Assembly: GCF_000372965.1 (NCBI RefSeq)
Contig: NZ_KB890024.1
Coordinates: forward strand, 558,001-622,000
Source of the DNA: Hoeflea sp. 108
GTDB taxonomy: Bacteria; Pseudomonadota; Alphaproteobacteria; Rhizobiales; Rhizobiaceae
Direction of reading: 5' to 3'
Length of the DNA stretch: 64,000 nt
A program made the position numbers and the translations under genes. Every line of letters starts with the position of its first letter. The first letter of the stretch is position 1. The notes under the pieces were generated by a model, which saw only the letters and a program-made list of their open reading frames with translations, did no database searches and had not been told where the DNA came from. Positions 1 to 8,062 of the stretch are shown piece by piece.

Positions 1-1
1 C

Positions 2-523
2 TTCGTCGCTGGCCTGATGGTTGGCCGCACGCCCGAATATCTCGGCAAGAAGATCGAGGCCAAGGAGGTCAAGATGGCCGTGCTTGCCATCCTGTGCCTG
101 CCGCTTGCCATGCTCGGCTTCACCGCGATTGCAGTGCTGATCCCCAGCGCCGTGGCGTCCGTCGGCACACCCGGCCCGCACGGCTTCTCCGAGATCCTCT
201 ATGCCTACACCTCGGGTGCAGCCAACAACGGCTCGGCCTTCGGCGGCCTCACCGGCAACACGCCCTGGTACAACATCACCATTGGCCTCGCCATGCTGAT
301 GGGCCGCTTTCTGGTCATCATCCCGGCACTTGCCATTGCCGGTTCGCTGGTCACCAAGAAGACGGTTCCCGCTTCCGCCGGCACCTTCCCGACCGACAGC
401 ACGCTGTTCGTCGGCCTGCTCGCCGGTGTCATCCTCATCGTCGGTGGCCTCACCTTCTTCCCGGCGCTCGCCGTCGGCCCGATCGTCGAACACCTCGCCA
501 TGATCGTCGGCCAGGTTTTCTGA
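2..523 (+). CDS. kdpA: Potassium-transporting ATPase subunit A, C-terminal part
   Basis: This is the last 173 residues of KdpA, the channel-like subunit that selects and carries K+ in the inner-membrane KdpFABC pump. The reading frame is open from base 2, so the gene starts outside the window. Visible KdpA features are the GRTPEYLGKKIE segment, a run resembling the SGAANNGSAFGGL selectivity region (about residues 70-85 of the fragment) and three hydrophobic helices. It is followed 33 bases later by kdpB on the same strand, the usual operon order. The identity is firm from sequence and context. Confidence 0.97.
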   Translation, partial: FVAGLMVGRTPEYLGKKIEAKEVKMAVLAILCLPLAMLGFTAIAVLIPSAVASVGTPGPHGFSEILYAYTSGAANNGSAFGGLTGNTPWYNITIGLAMLMGRFLVIIPALAIAGSLVTKKTVPASAGTFPTDSTLFVGLLAGVILIVGGLTFFPALAVGPIVEHLAMIVGQVF

Positions 524-556
524 AGCGGTCGCCAGAGAAAAATACGGAGTCTCAAC

Positions 557-2629
557 ATGAGCACCCATAAACCAGCGGGCCTTCTCGACACCCGCATCCT
601 CCTTCCGGCGATCGGCGATGCCTTCAGGAAGCTCGACCCGCGAAGCCTGGCCAAGAACCCGGTCATGTTCGTCGTCGCGGTCGTCTCGGCTCTGACCACG
701 GTCCTGTTCGTCAGGGACCTCGCCACCGGCGCCGGCGGCCTCGGCTTCTCGCTCCAGATCATCATCTGGCTCTGGTTCACCGTGCTGTTCGCCAACTTCG
801 CCGAAGCTGTCGCCGAAGGCCGCGGCAAGGCCCAGGCCGATTCGCTGCGCAAGGCACGTACCGAAACCCAGGCCAAGCTGCTTGACGGCGACAGCCGTAC
901 CGCCTGGAAGATGGTTCCGGGCACCAGCCTCAAGGTCGGCCAGGTCGTTCTCGTCGAGGCCGGCGACATCATCCCCTCCGATGGCGAAGTCATCGAGGGC
1001 GTGGCCTCCGTCAACGAGGCCGCCATCACGGGCGAATCCGCACCGGTCATCCGCGAATCCGGCGGCGACCGTTCGGCTGTCACCGGCGGCACCCAGGTGC
1101 TGTCGGACTGGATCCGCGTGCGCATCACTGCCGCTGCGGGCTCGACCTTCCTCGACCGCATGATCTCCCTGGTCGAGGGCGCTGAGCGCCAGAAAACGCC
1201 CAACGAGATCGCGCTCAACATCCTGCTCGCCGGCATGACGCTGATCTTCGTCTTGGCCGTCGCCACGATCCCGAGCTTCGCCACCTATGCCGGCGGCTAC
1301 ATTCCGGTCATCGTGCTGGTCGCGCTGTTCGTGACGTTGATCCCCACCACCATCGGTGCGCTGCTGTCGGCCATCGGCATCGCCGGCATGGACCGTCTCG
1401 TCCGCTTCAACGTGCTCGCCATGTCCGGCCGCGCCGTTGAGGCCGCCGGCGACGTCGACACGCTTTTGCTCGACAAGACCGGCACCATCACGCTCGGCAA
1501 CCGGCAGGCCACCGAGTTCCGTCCGGTCAAGGGCGTCAGCGAGCAGGAACTGGCCGACGCCGCCCAGCTCGCCTCGCTCGCCGACGAAACGCCGGAGGGA
1601 CGCTCCATCGTCGTGCTCGCCAAGGAGCGGTACGGCATCCGCGCCCGCGACATGGGCTCGCTGCACGCCCATTTTGTGCCCTTCACTGCCCAGAGCCGGA
1701 TGAGCGGCGTCGATTTCGACGGCTCATCGATCCGCAAGGGTGCGGTGGATTCGGTGCTTGCCCATGTGAAGTCGATCGCGGCTTCCGCCTCGGGCACGCC
1801 GGCTGACAGCGAGGCCGTTCGCAACGTCCAGGCGATTTCGGACGAGATCGCCAAGCTCGGCGGCACGCCGCTGGCCGTCGTGCGTGATGCCCGCCTGCTC
1901 GGCATCATCTACCTCAAGGACATCGTCAAGGGCGGTATCAAGGAGCGCTTCACCGAGCTACGCCGCATGGGCATTCGCACCGTCATGATCACGGGCGACA
2001 ACCCGATGACGGCAGCGGCCATCGCAGCCGAAGCCGGCGTCGACGATTTCCTCGCCCAGGCGACGCCCGAAAACAAGCTGGCGCTGATCCGAGAGGAGCA
2101 GGCCAAGGGCAAGCTGGTTGCGATGTGCGGCGACGGCACCAACGACGCTCCTGCTCTCGCCCAGGCCGACGTCGGCGTCGCGATGAACACCGGCACGGTC
2201 GCCGCCCGCGAGGCCGGCAACATGGTCGACCTCGACTCGGATCCCACCAAGCTCATCGAGATCGTCGAGATCGGCAAGCAGTTGCTGATGACCCGCGGCG
2301 CGCTCACCACCTTCTCAATCGCCAACGACATCGCCAAGTATTTCGCCATCATCCCGGCGATGTTCCTGGCCTTCTACCCGCAGCTCGGCGCGCTCAACAT
2401 CATGGGGCTCACCACCCCGCAAAGCGCCATCCTGTCGGCCATCATCTTCAACGCGCTGATCATCGTGGCGCTCATCCCGCTGTCGCTGCGCGGCGTGAAA
2501 TACCGCGCTGTCGGTGCTGCCTCGCTGCTCCGCCGCAACATGCTGATCTACGGCCTCGGCGGCATCGTCGTGCCCTTCATCGGTATCAAGGCCATCGACA
2601 TGGCGATCACCGCCATCGGCCTCGCATAA
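557..2629 (+). CDS. kdpB: Potassium-transporting P-type ATPase subunit B
   Basis: KdpB is the catalytic subunit of the KdpFABC K+ pump and hydrolyses ATP in the cytoplasm. The 690-residue length is normal for the family. The phosphorylation motif DKTGT is present with the aspartate at residue 306, the actuator TGES motif lies near residue 157 (ITGESAPV), and the hinge GDGTNDAPALAQADVG occurs in the second half. Membrane helices lie near residues 35-90, 215-275 and at the C-terminus. It sits between kdpA and kdpC with short gaps, so it is one transcription unit. Confidence 0.98.
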   Translation: MSTHKPAGLLDTRILLPAIGDAFRKLDPRSLAKNPVMFVVAVVSALTTVLFVRDLATGAGGLGFSLQIIIWLWFTVLFANFAEAVAEGRGKAQADSLRKARTETQAKLLDGDSRTAWKMVPGTSLKVGQVVLVEAGDIIPSDGEVIEGVASVNEAAITGESAPVIRESGGDRSAVTGGTQVLSDWIRVRITAAAGSTFLDRMISLVEGAERQKTPNEIALNILLAGMTLIFVLAVATIPSFATYAGGYIPVIVLVALFVTLIPTTIGALLSAIGIAGMDRLVRFNVLAMSGRAVEAAGDVDTLLLDKTGTITLGNRQATEFRPVKGVSEQELADAAQLASLADETPEGRSIVVLAKERYGIRARDMGSLHAHFVPFTAQSRMSGVDFDGSSIRKGAVDSVLAHVKSIAASASGTPADSEAVRNVQAISDEIAKLGGTPLAVVRDARLLGIIYLKDIVKGGIKERFTELRRMGIRTVMITGDNPMTAAAIAAEAGVDDFLAQATPENKLALIREEQAKGKLVAMCGDGTNDAPALAQADVGVAMNTGTVAAREAGNMVDLDSDPTKLIEIVEIGKQLLMTRGALTTFSIANDIAKYFAIIPAMFLAFYPQLGALNIMGLTTPQSAILSAIIFNALIIVALIPLSLRGVKYRAVGAASLLRRNMLIYGLGGIVVPFIGIKAIDMAITAIGLA

Positions 2630-2640
2630 GGACGTCTTCC

Positions 2641-3210
2641 ATGTTGAAGCAATTGAGACCCGCGCTCGTCATGATCGTAGCGCTCACCGCCATCACCGGC
2701 CTTGCCTATCCGCTCGGCATGACCGGCATCGCCCAGGTGCTGTTCCCCAGGCAGGCCAATGGCAGCCTGATAGAAAAGGACGGCAAGGTCATCGGCTCCG
2801 AGCTGATCGGCCAGGCCTTCACAGGCGACCGGTACTTCCACGGCCGTCCGTCGGCCGCCGGCGACGGCTACAATGCCGCCGCTTCGTCGGGCTCGAACCT
2901 CGGCCCGACCAGCGCCAAGCTCATCGACCGTATCAAAGCCGATGCTGAAAAGCTGAAGCAGACCGATCCCGGCACGCCCGTGCCGATCGAGATGGTCACC
3001 ACCTCGGGCAGCGGCCTCGACCCGCACATCTCGCCCGAGGCGGCCTATTTCCAGGTCGCCCGCGTGGCCAAGGCGCGCAACGCCGATCCGGCCTTCGTCC
3101 GCAACCTCGTCGACCAGCATGTAGAGGGCCGCGAGCTCGGCTTCATGGGCGAACCTGTGGTCAATGTGCTCAAGCTCAACCTTGCGCTCGACGCCGCGAT
3201 TGCACGCTGA
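2641..3210 (+). CDS. kdpC: Potassium-transporting ATPase subunit C
   Basis: KdpC is the single-span subunit needed for assembly and high-affinity K+ binding by the Kdp pump. The 189-residue protein has one N-terminal membrane helix (about residues 8-30) followed by a periplasmic domain with the conserved segments FTGDRYFHGRPSAAG and DPHISPEAA, which are hallmarks of the family. The start ATG lies 11 bases after the kdpB stop. A longer upstream open frame overlaps kdpB and is not credible as part of the protein. Confidence 0.97.
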   Translation: MLKQLRPALVMIVALTAITGLAYPLGMTGIAQVLFPRQANGSLIEKDGKVIGSELIGQAFTGDRYFHGRPSAAGDGYNAAASSGSNLGPTSAKLIDRIKADAEKLKQTDPGTPVPIEMVTTSGSGLDPHISPEAAYFQVARVAKARNADPAFVRNLVDQHVEGRELGFMGEPVVNVLKLNLALDAAIAR

Positions 3211-3273
3211 CAAGTAAGCGCTGGGGTTCTAACAATGCTGCGAACTCCGGCGCACCCACTGATGCAGGCATAG

Positions 3274-5982
3274 ATGCCAGACGATAGCAGAGACAAGGAG
3301 GCCAGGCCTTCGCCGGATGCGCTGCTCGAAACAGCCCAGCGAGAAGGCCGTGGTCGTCTCAAGATCTTCCTCGGTGCAGCACCGGGCGTCGGCAAGACCT
3401 ATGAGATGCTGATGTCGGGCCGCGCCCGGCTTGCCGATGGCACCGATGTCGTCATCGGCGTGGTCGAGACCCACGGTCGGCGCGAAACCCAGGCGCTGGT
3501 CGAGGGCTTCGAGATCGTCCCACGCAAGGCGGTCGACTACAAGGGCCGCGCGCTCGAGGAAATGGACCTCGACGCTATCATCGCGCGTCGGCCGAAGCTG
3601 GTGCTGGTCGATGAGCTCGCCCACACCAATGCGCCGGGCAGCCGCCACCCTAAGCGTTACCTCGATGTCCAGGAGCTGTTGGGGCAGGGCATCGACGTCT
3701 ACACCACTCTCAACATCCAGCATGTCGAGAGCCTCAACGACATCGTCGCCCAGATCACGCGCGTCACCGTGCGCGAGACCGTGCCCGACCTCATCATCGA
3801 CCGTGCCGACGACGTCGAGATCATCGACCTGACGCCCGACGACCTGATCAAGCGCCTGCACGAGGGCAAGGTCTATGTCCCGACCACGGCGCGACGCGCC
3901 ATCGAGAACTATTTCTCGCCCGGCAACCTGACGGCGCTGCGCGAACTGGCCTTGCGGCGTACTGCCCAGCGCGTCGACGAGCAGCTGCTCACCCACATGC
4001 AGGCCCATGCCATCGAGGGGCCGTGGGCCGCTGGCGACCGTCTGCTGGTCGCTGTCGATGAGCATCCCCGAAGTGCTTCGCTGGTGCGCTTCGCCCGCCG
4101 CCAGGCCGACCGGTTGCGTTGCCCATGGGCGGCCCTCCATGTCGAGACCTCGCGCTCGGCCAATCTCGGCGACGCCGACAAGGACAGGCTGGCTGCCACT
4201 ATGCGGCTTGCTGAACAGCTCGGCGGCGAGGCCGTCACCATTCCCGGCCAGTCGGTCGCCGAAGACATCGTCCGTCATGCCAGCACCCACAACTTCACCC
4301 ACATCGTCGTCGGCAGGCCCTCGAAATCACGCTGGCGCGAGCTGTTCGAGGGCTCGGTCACTCATGACTTGATCCGCCAGGCCGGCAACATCTCGGTCCA
4401 CGTCACCTCGGGCGCCGAGCAGGATGCCGCCCTTGCCGCCCGCAACATCAAGACCGCAGCCCAGGGACGCCGCCTCGACCCTTGGCCCTATGTCCTTGCC
4501 ACTCTTCATCTGACCGGTGCGCTGGCCGTTGGCTTTGCGCTCGACAAGTTCCTCGATGTGCGCTCCATCGCGCTCGTCTTCCTCATGGCGGTGCTGACCT
4601 CGGCGGTCACGCTCGGGCTGTGGCCGGCACTCTATGCCTCGGTGCTCAGCGCCCTGGCTTACAACTTCTTCTTCTTGCCGCCGCTCTACACGCTCACCAT
4701 CGCCGATCCCGAAAGCGTGGTGGCGCTGCTCTTTTTCCTCATCGTCGCGGTGATTGCTTCCAACCTCACCGGCCGCGTCCAGCGCCAGGCCGCCGCCGCG
4801 CGCGAGCGGGCGCGCATGACCGAGGACCTCTATCTCTTCGCCAAGAAGCTCGCCGGCACCGGCACGCTCGACGACGTGTTGTGGGCCACCGCCTTCCAGA
4901 TCGCCTCGATGCTGAAAGTCCGCGTCGTGCTGCTCCTGCCGGAAGATGGCACCATCGCCGTCAAGGCCGGCTATCCACCTGATGATACGCTTGTCGATGC
5001 CGACATTGCCGCCGCCAAATGGGCCTGGGAGCACAACCGCGCCGCCGGCCGCGGCGCCGACACGTTGCCAGGCGCCAAGCGGCTCTATCTGCCACTGCGC
5101 ACCGGCCGCATGGCCGTCGGCGTCGTCGGCCTCGACAATGACCGCCAGGGTCCGATCCTGACGCCCGAGCAGCAGCGCCTGTTCGACGCGCTGGCCGATC
5201 AGGCCGCCGTTGCAATCGAGCGCATCCAACTCGTCGCCGATGTCGACCGTGCCAAGCTCGCCGTCGAGGCCGACCGGCTGCGTTCGGCGCTGCTCACTTC
5301 GATCTCGCATGATCTCAAGACGCCGCTCGCCGGCATCATGGGGGCGGCGGGCACGTTGCGTGAATTCGGCGGCGCGCTGCCGGAGGAGGGCAGGGAGGAG
5401 CTGGTAACGACCGTCGTCGACGAGTCCGAGCGGCTCAACCGCTTCATCGCCAACCTGCTCGACATGACCAAGCTCGAGTCGGGTGCGATGGAGCCCAACT
5501 ACGCGCTTCATTATGCCGGCGACATCGTCGGCTCGGCGCTGCGCCGCGCCGCCAAGATTACGGCAGAGCACAAGACCGAGGTCGACATGCCAACCGACCT
5601 GCCGATGCTCAAGGTCGACCCTGTGTTGTTCGAGCAGGTGCTGTTCAACCTGCTCGACAACGCCGCCAAATATGCGCCCGAGGGTTCGCTGATCCGCATT
5701 CGCGGTTGGGCCGACCATGGCTCGGTTGCCCTCCAGGTCATGGACGAGGGCCCCGGTATTCCTCAGGCTGATCTGGAGCGGGTCTTCGATACGTTCTACA
5801 GAGTCCGCAAGGGCGACCATGTCCGTGCAGGCACCGGTCTCGGCTTGTCGATCTGCCGTGGTTTCGTCGAGGTCATGGGCGGCACCATCGTCGCCTCCAA
5901 CAGGACGGACCGGCCGGGCGCGGTGTTCACCATCACCATGCCGGTGCCGCCGGAGGCATCGAGGCTCGAAGGATTGGCATGA
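3274..5982 (+). CDS. kdpD: Sensor histidine kinase for potassium limitation
   Basis: KdpD senses low K+ or turgor and phosphorylates KdpE. The 902-residue protein has the full family layout: an N-terminal KdpD domain with Walker A GAAPGVGKT (residues 34-42) and VDELAHTNAPG, a universal-stress-like domain up to about residue 380, four membrane helices near residues 405-500, a GAF-like region, the dimerisation/phosphoacceptor helix SISHDLKTP with the histidine at residue 679, and a C-terminal HATPase with GTGLGLSICRG. Its stop overlaps the kdpE start by 4 bases (ATGA), which indicates translational coupling. Confidence 0.97.
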   Translation: MPDDSRDKEARPSPDALLETAQREGRGRLKIFLGAAPGVGKTYEMLMSGRARLADGTDVVIGVVETHGRRETQALVEGFEIVPRKAVDYKGRALEEMDLDAIIARRPKLVLVDELAHTNAPGSRHPKRYLDVQELLGQGIDVYTTLNIQHVESLNDIVAQITRVTVRETVPDLIIDRADDVEIIDLTPDDLIKRLHEGKVYVPTTARRAIENYFSPGNLTALRELALRRTAQRVDEQLLTHMQAHAIEGPWAAGDRLLVAVDEHPRSASLVRFARRQADRLRCPWAALHVETSRSANLGDADKDRLAATMRLAEQLGGEAVTIPGQSVAEDIVRHASTHNFTHIVVGRPSKSRWRELFEGSVTHDLIRQAGNISVHVTSGAEQDAALAARNIKTAAQGRRLDPWPYVLATLHLTGALAVGFALDKFLDVRSIALVFLMAVLTSAVTLGLWPALYASVLSALAYNFFFLPPLYTLTIADPESVVALLFFLIVAVIASNLTGRVQRQAAAARERARMTEDLYLFAKKLAGTGTLDDVLWATAFQIASMLKVRVVLLLPEDGTIAVKAGYPPDDTLVDADIAAAKWAWEHNRAAGRGADTLPGAKRLYLPLRTGRMAVGVVGLDNDRQGPILTPEQQRLFDALADQAAVAIERIQLVADVDRAKLAVEADRLRSALLTSISHDLKTPLAGIMGAAGTLREFGGALPEEGREELVTTVVDESERLNRFIANLLDMTKLESGAMEPNYALHYAGDIVGSALRRAAKITAEHKTEVDMPTDLPMLKVDPVLFEQVLFNLLDNAAKYAPEGSLIRIRGWADHGSVALQVMDEGPGIPQADLERVFDTFYRVRKGDHVRAGTGLGLSICRGFVEVMGGTIVASNRTDRPGAVFTITMPVPPEASRLEGLA

Positions 5983-6671
5983 GCAACGCCGGAGTGAAGA
6001 TCCTCGTCGTCGATGACGAGCCCCCCATCCGCAAGCTGCTGCGCGTCGGGCTCGGCACGCAGGACTACACAATCATCGAGGCGCCGGCGGCCAAGCCGGC
6101 GCTGGTCATCGCCAAGGCCGAGAAGCCCGATCTCATCCTGCTCGACCTTGGTTTGCCCGACATGGCCGGCCATGATCTGCTTGCTGCATGGCGGGCGGAA
6201 GGGCTTTCGGTGCCCGTCATCATCCTGTCGAGCCGCACCGACGAGGCCGGCATCGTCAAGGCGCTGGAGCTCGGTGCCGACGACTACGTCACAAAACCCT
6301 TCGGCATGAACGAACTCATCGCCCGCATCCGCACGGCCTTGCGCCACCGGCTGCAGCAGCAGGGCGAAAAGCCGGTGTTCCAGACCGGCGAATTGTCGGT
6401 CGACCTGGTCAAGCGCATCGTCCGGCTGGCCGGCCAGGAGGTGAAGCTGTCGCCCAAGGAATACGACATCCTGCGCGCACTGGTGCAGCATGCCGGCAAG
6501 GTGCTCACCCACCGCTTTCTGCTCGAGCAGGTCTGGGGCGGAGGCGCCGATGTGCAATATCTCCGCGTCTATGTTCGCCAGCTCAGGCAGAAGATCGAAA
6601 AGACACCCGACGAGCCGCAATACATCACCACTGAGACCGGCGTCGGCTACAGGCTGCGCGAGCCCGACTAG
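5979..6671 (+). CDS. kdpE: Response regulator, OmpR family, activates kdp
   Basis: KdpE is the partner of KdpD and activates kdpFABC transcription. The N-terminal receiver domain has the acidic pair at DDE (near residue 11), the phosphoacceptor aspartate at residue 56 (LLDLGLPD) and the conserved lysine in VTKPFG. Residues 130-230 form the winged-helix DNA-binding domain with LSPKEYDILRALVQHAGKV and the C-terminal TETGVGYRL. The 230-residue length is normal. It is the last gene of the kdp cluster; the next gene is convergent. Confidence 0.97.
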   Translation: MSNAGVKILVVDDEPPIRKLLRVGLGTQDYTIIEAPAAKPALVIAKAEKPDLILLDLGLPDMAGHDLLAAWRAEGLSVPVIILSSRTDEAGIVKALELGADDYVTKPFGMNELIARIRTALRHRLQQQGEKPVFQTGELSVDLVKRIVRLAGQEVKLSPKEYDILRALVQHAGKVLTHRFLLEQVWGGGADVQYLRVYVRQLRQKIEKTPDEPQYITTETGVGYRLREPD

Positions 6672-6725
6672 GGCAGTTCCAATAAAGGTGTGAAGCGCTT
6701 TCCGTCTGGATTTCGGAAGAGCGAT

Positions 6726-7364
6726 CTAGGCCGTGGTCCGCGCAACACCGCGCCAGCTTGCCAGCAGCCGGTCGATGCCGACAAGCATGATCGCCACGAC
6801 GATAAAGGCAAGGGCGAGCAGCGTGATGCTGGTGACGAGTTGCTGGCTGCTCAGCGTCTCGGGATTGAGGAACCAGTAGGCGTACCAGCCGTCGGCCGCA
6901 CCCCTGACAAAGGCATAGGCGCAATAGGCCAGCGGCGGCACTGCTGCCCACAGCGCGTCGCGCCAGCGCAGCCTGCCGTGGTCCCACACGAGCCAGGTCA
7001 GGAAAAACAGCACCGGCGTCACGTCGTGCAGCCCATGGTCGGCGACGGCCTGCCAGCCGGTCGGTTGCCAGATCGCCCGCAGCGCCACCGAATAGACAAG
7101 GCCACCGAACACAATCGCCGCCGCCGTCACCAGCCGCGACCGCGGTCCGGCAAGGTGGCTGGTTGGGTTCGTCACCATGGCGCTGGCCACCACCGCGGCC
7201 ATCAGGTTCATGATGATGGTGAAAAAGCCGAAGAACCGCCAGACCGCCTCGATGAGCGATGTTCCGTTGCTCGTCATCTGGGCGACAAGCAGCACGAACT
7301 GCAGCCCGAGCGACGCCCAGGCAGCGATTGCGGTGATGATGGCGATGCCGCGCCGGAGGGTCAA
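6726..7364 (-). CDS. Pr6Pr-family membrane protein
   Basis: This 212-residue protein is almost entirely hydrophobic, with six predicted membrane helices. Segments such as WRFFGFFTIIMNLMAA, the HDVTPVLFFLTWLVWDHG loop and the WYAYWFLNPETLSS stretch match the Pr6Pr family of bacterial membrane proteins. The function of the family is not established. It is convergent with kdpE, and the 54 bases between the two stop codons carry no obvious terminator. The start is ATG with no better alternative upstream. Confidence 0.75.
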   Translation of the reverse strand: MTLRRGIAIITAIAAWASLGLQFVLLVAQMTSNGTSLIEAVWRFFGFFTIIMNLMAAVVASAMVTNPTSHLAGPRSRLVTAAAIVFGGLVYSVALRAIWQPTGWQAVADHGLHDVTPVLFFLTWLVWDHGRLRWRDALWAAVPPLAYCAYAFVRGAADGWYAYWFLNPETLSSQQLVTSITLLALAFIVVAIMLVGIDRLLASWRGVARTTA

Positions 7365-7576
7365 TCGAACTGTTCCTGCTGTCTACGGTGCTAAGCTACA
7401 GCGATAATGTACTATCAGAAGCCAGGACCAAACAGTTTTACATCCCAATGGCTTGATGGAATGAAACTGGGTGCATGGAGAGCCTAAATGAAGACGTTAG
7501 CAGCGGCGATCACAGCCGTTGTGGTAGGTGACTAGGCGGGCTCTCTACGATCCGGGCAGCCAGCCACCCGGATTTA

Positions 7577-7882
7577 TTGGGTGCTGCAGCAACGCTGCCT
7601 CCGTTAATTATCTCGCGATCCGCCTTGATCAGGGTATTGAAGAACTGGCGGAGTGGTCGTTTTGGTGCCGATGATGTCCAGCGATGGGCTTCATTTGTTC
7701 GGCGTGGTTACGTATCGGGGAATACCAGCGGTGCGGCGTACCCAATTGACATCGACTACGATGCGGTCGACGAAGAATTGATCGTGCAAATCATCGGGCG
7801 ATTTGACCAGATTGGAGACATAATTGACGGGACCGTCGACGGTGATGAGCAAGAAGCTATGCTTGCCATTCTAGAGGCATAA
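7577..7882 (+). CDS. Small acidic protein, immunity-like, function unknown
   Basis: A 101-residue acidic protein read from a TTG codon; an upstream start cannot be excluded. The pattern LIRVLKNWRSGRFGADDVQRWASF (here residues 17-40) resembles the vLxxWxxGxixaeDVxxWA motif of small proteins often listed as immunity or hypothetical proteins, and the C-terminal half is rich in Asp/Glu and Ile. The base composition around it (7.4-7.95 kb) is visibly lower in GC than the flanking genes, which suggests transfer. No toxin gene lies beside it. The functional link is inference only. Confidence 0.5.
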   Translation: MGAAATLPPLIISRSALIRVLKNWRSGRFGADDVQRWASFVRRGYVSGNTSGAAYPIDIDYDAVDEELIVQIIGRFDQIGDIIDGTVDGDEQEAMLAILEA

Positions 7883-8007
7883 GCATTTGCTTGGATATTG
7901 TTAGGGCAATTGGTCGGATTGCAACCTGAGAGAACCCAAGCGCGAGCCGTTGATTTCGAGCGCACACGATCTCGCGCCCCGTGTCTCACCAGACCTCAGA
8001 AACACAA

Positions 8008-8036
8008 TCGCCCCCTCCGCTGAGCGAAAGGGGCGA
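8008..8036 (-). terminator. Putative terminator of gyrB
   Basis: Seven-base perfect stem TCGCCCC / GGGGCGA with a 15-base loop. On the minus strand it lies 27 bases after the gyrB stop and is followed by the T-rich run TTGTGTTT. The position fits an intrinsic terminator, although the loop is long. Confidence 0.5.
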
Positions 8037-8062
8037 AAGATCAGATGTTCAGTTTGCTGCGA

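Noticed and set aside
205..1284. Long minus-strand frame over kdpA and kdpB
   Set aside because: It is the reverse-strand shadow of GC-rich kdp codons; kdpB itself is unmistakable in the forward frame and no family match exists in the shadow.
4327..6072. 581-residue minus-strand frame over kdpD
   Set aside because: It runs antisense over the whole kinase gene, is rich in Arg and low-complexity, and has no domain signature.
7488..7535. 15-residue frame MKTLAAAITAVVVGD
   Set aside because: Looks like the start of a signal peptide but is stopped at once; kept only as a hint of a broken gene.
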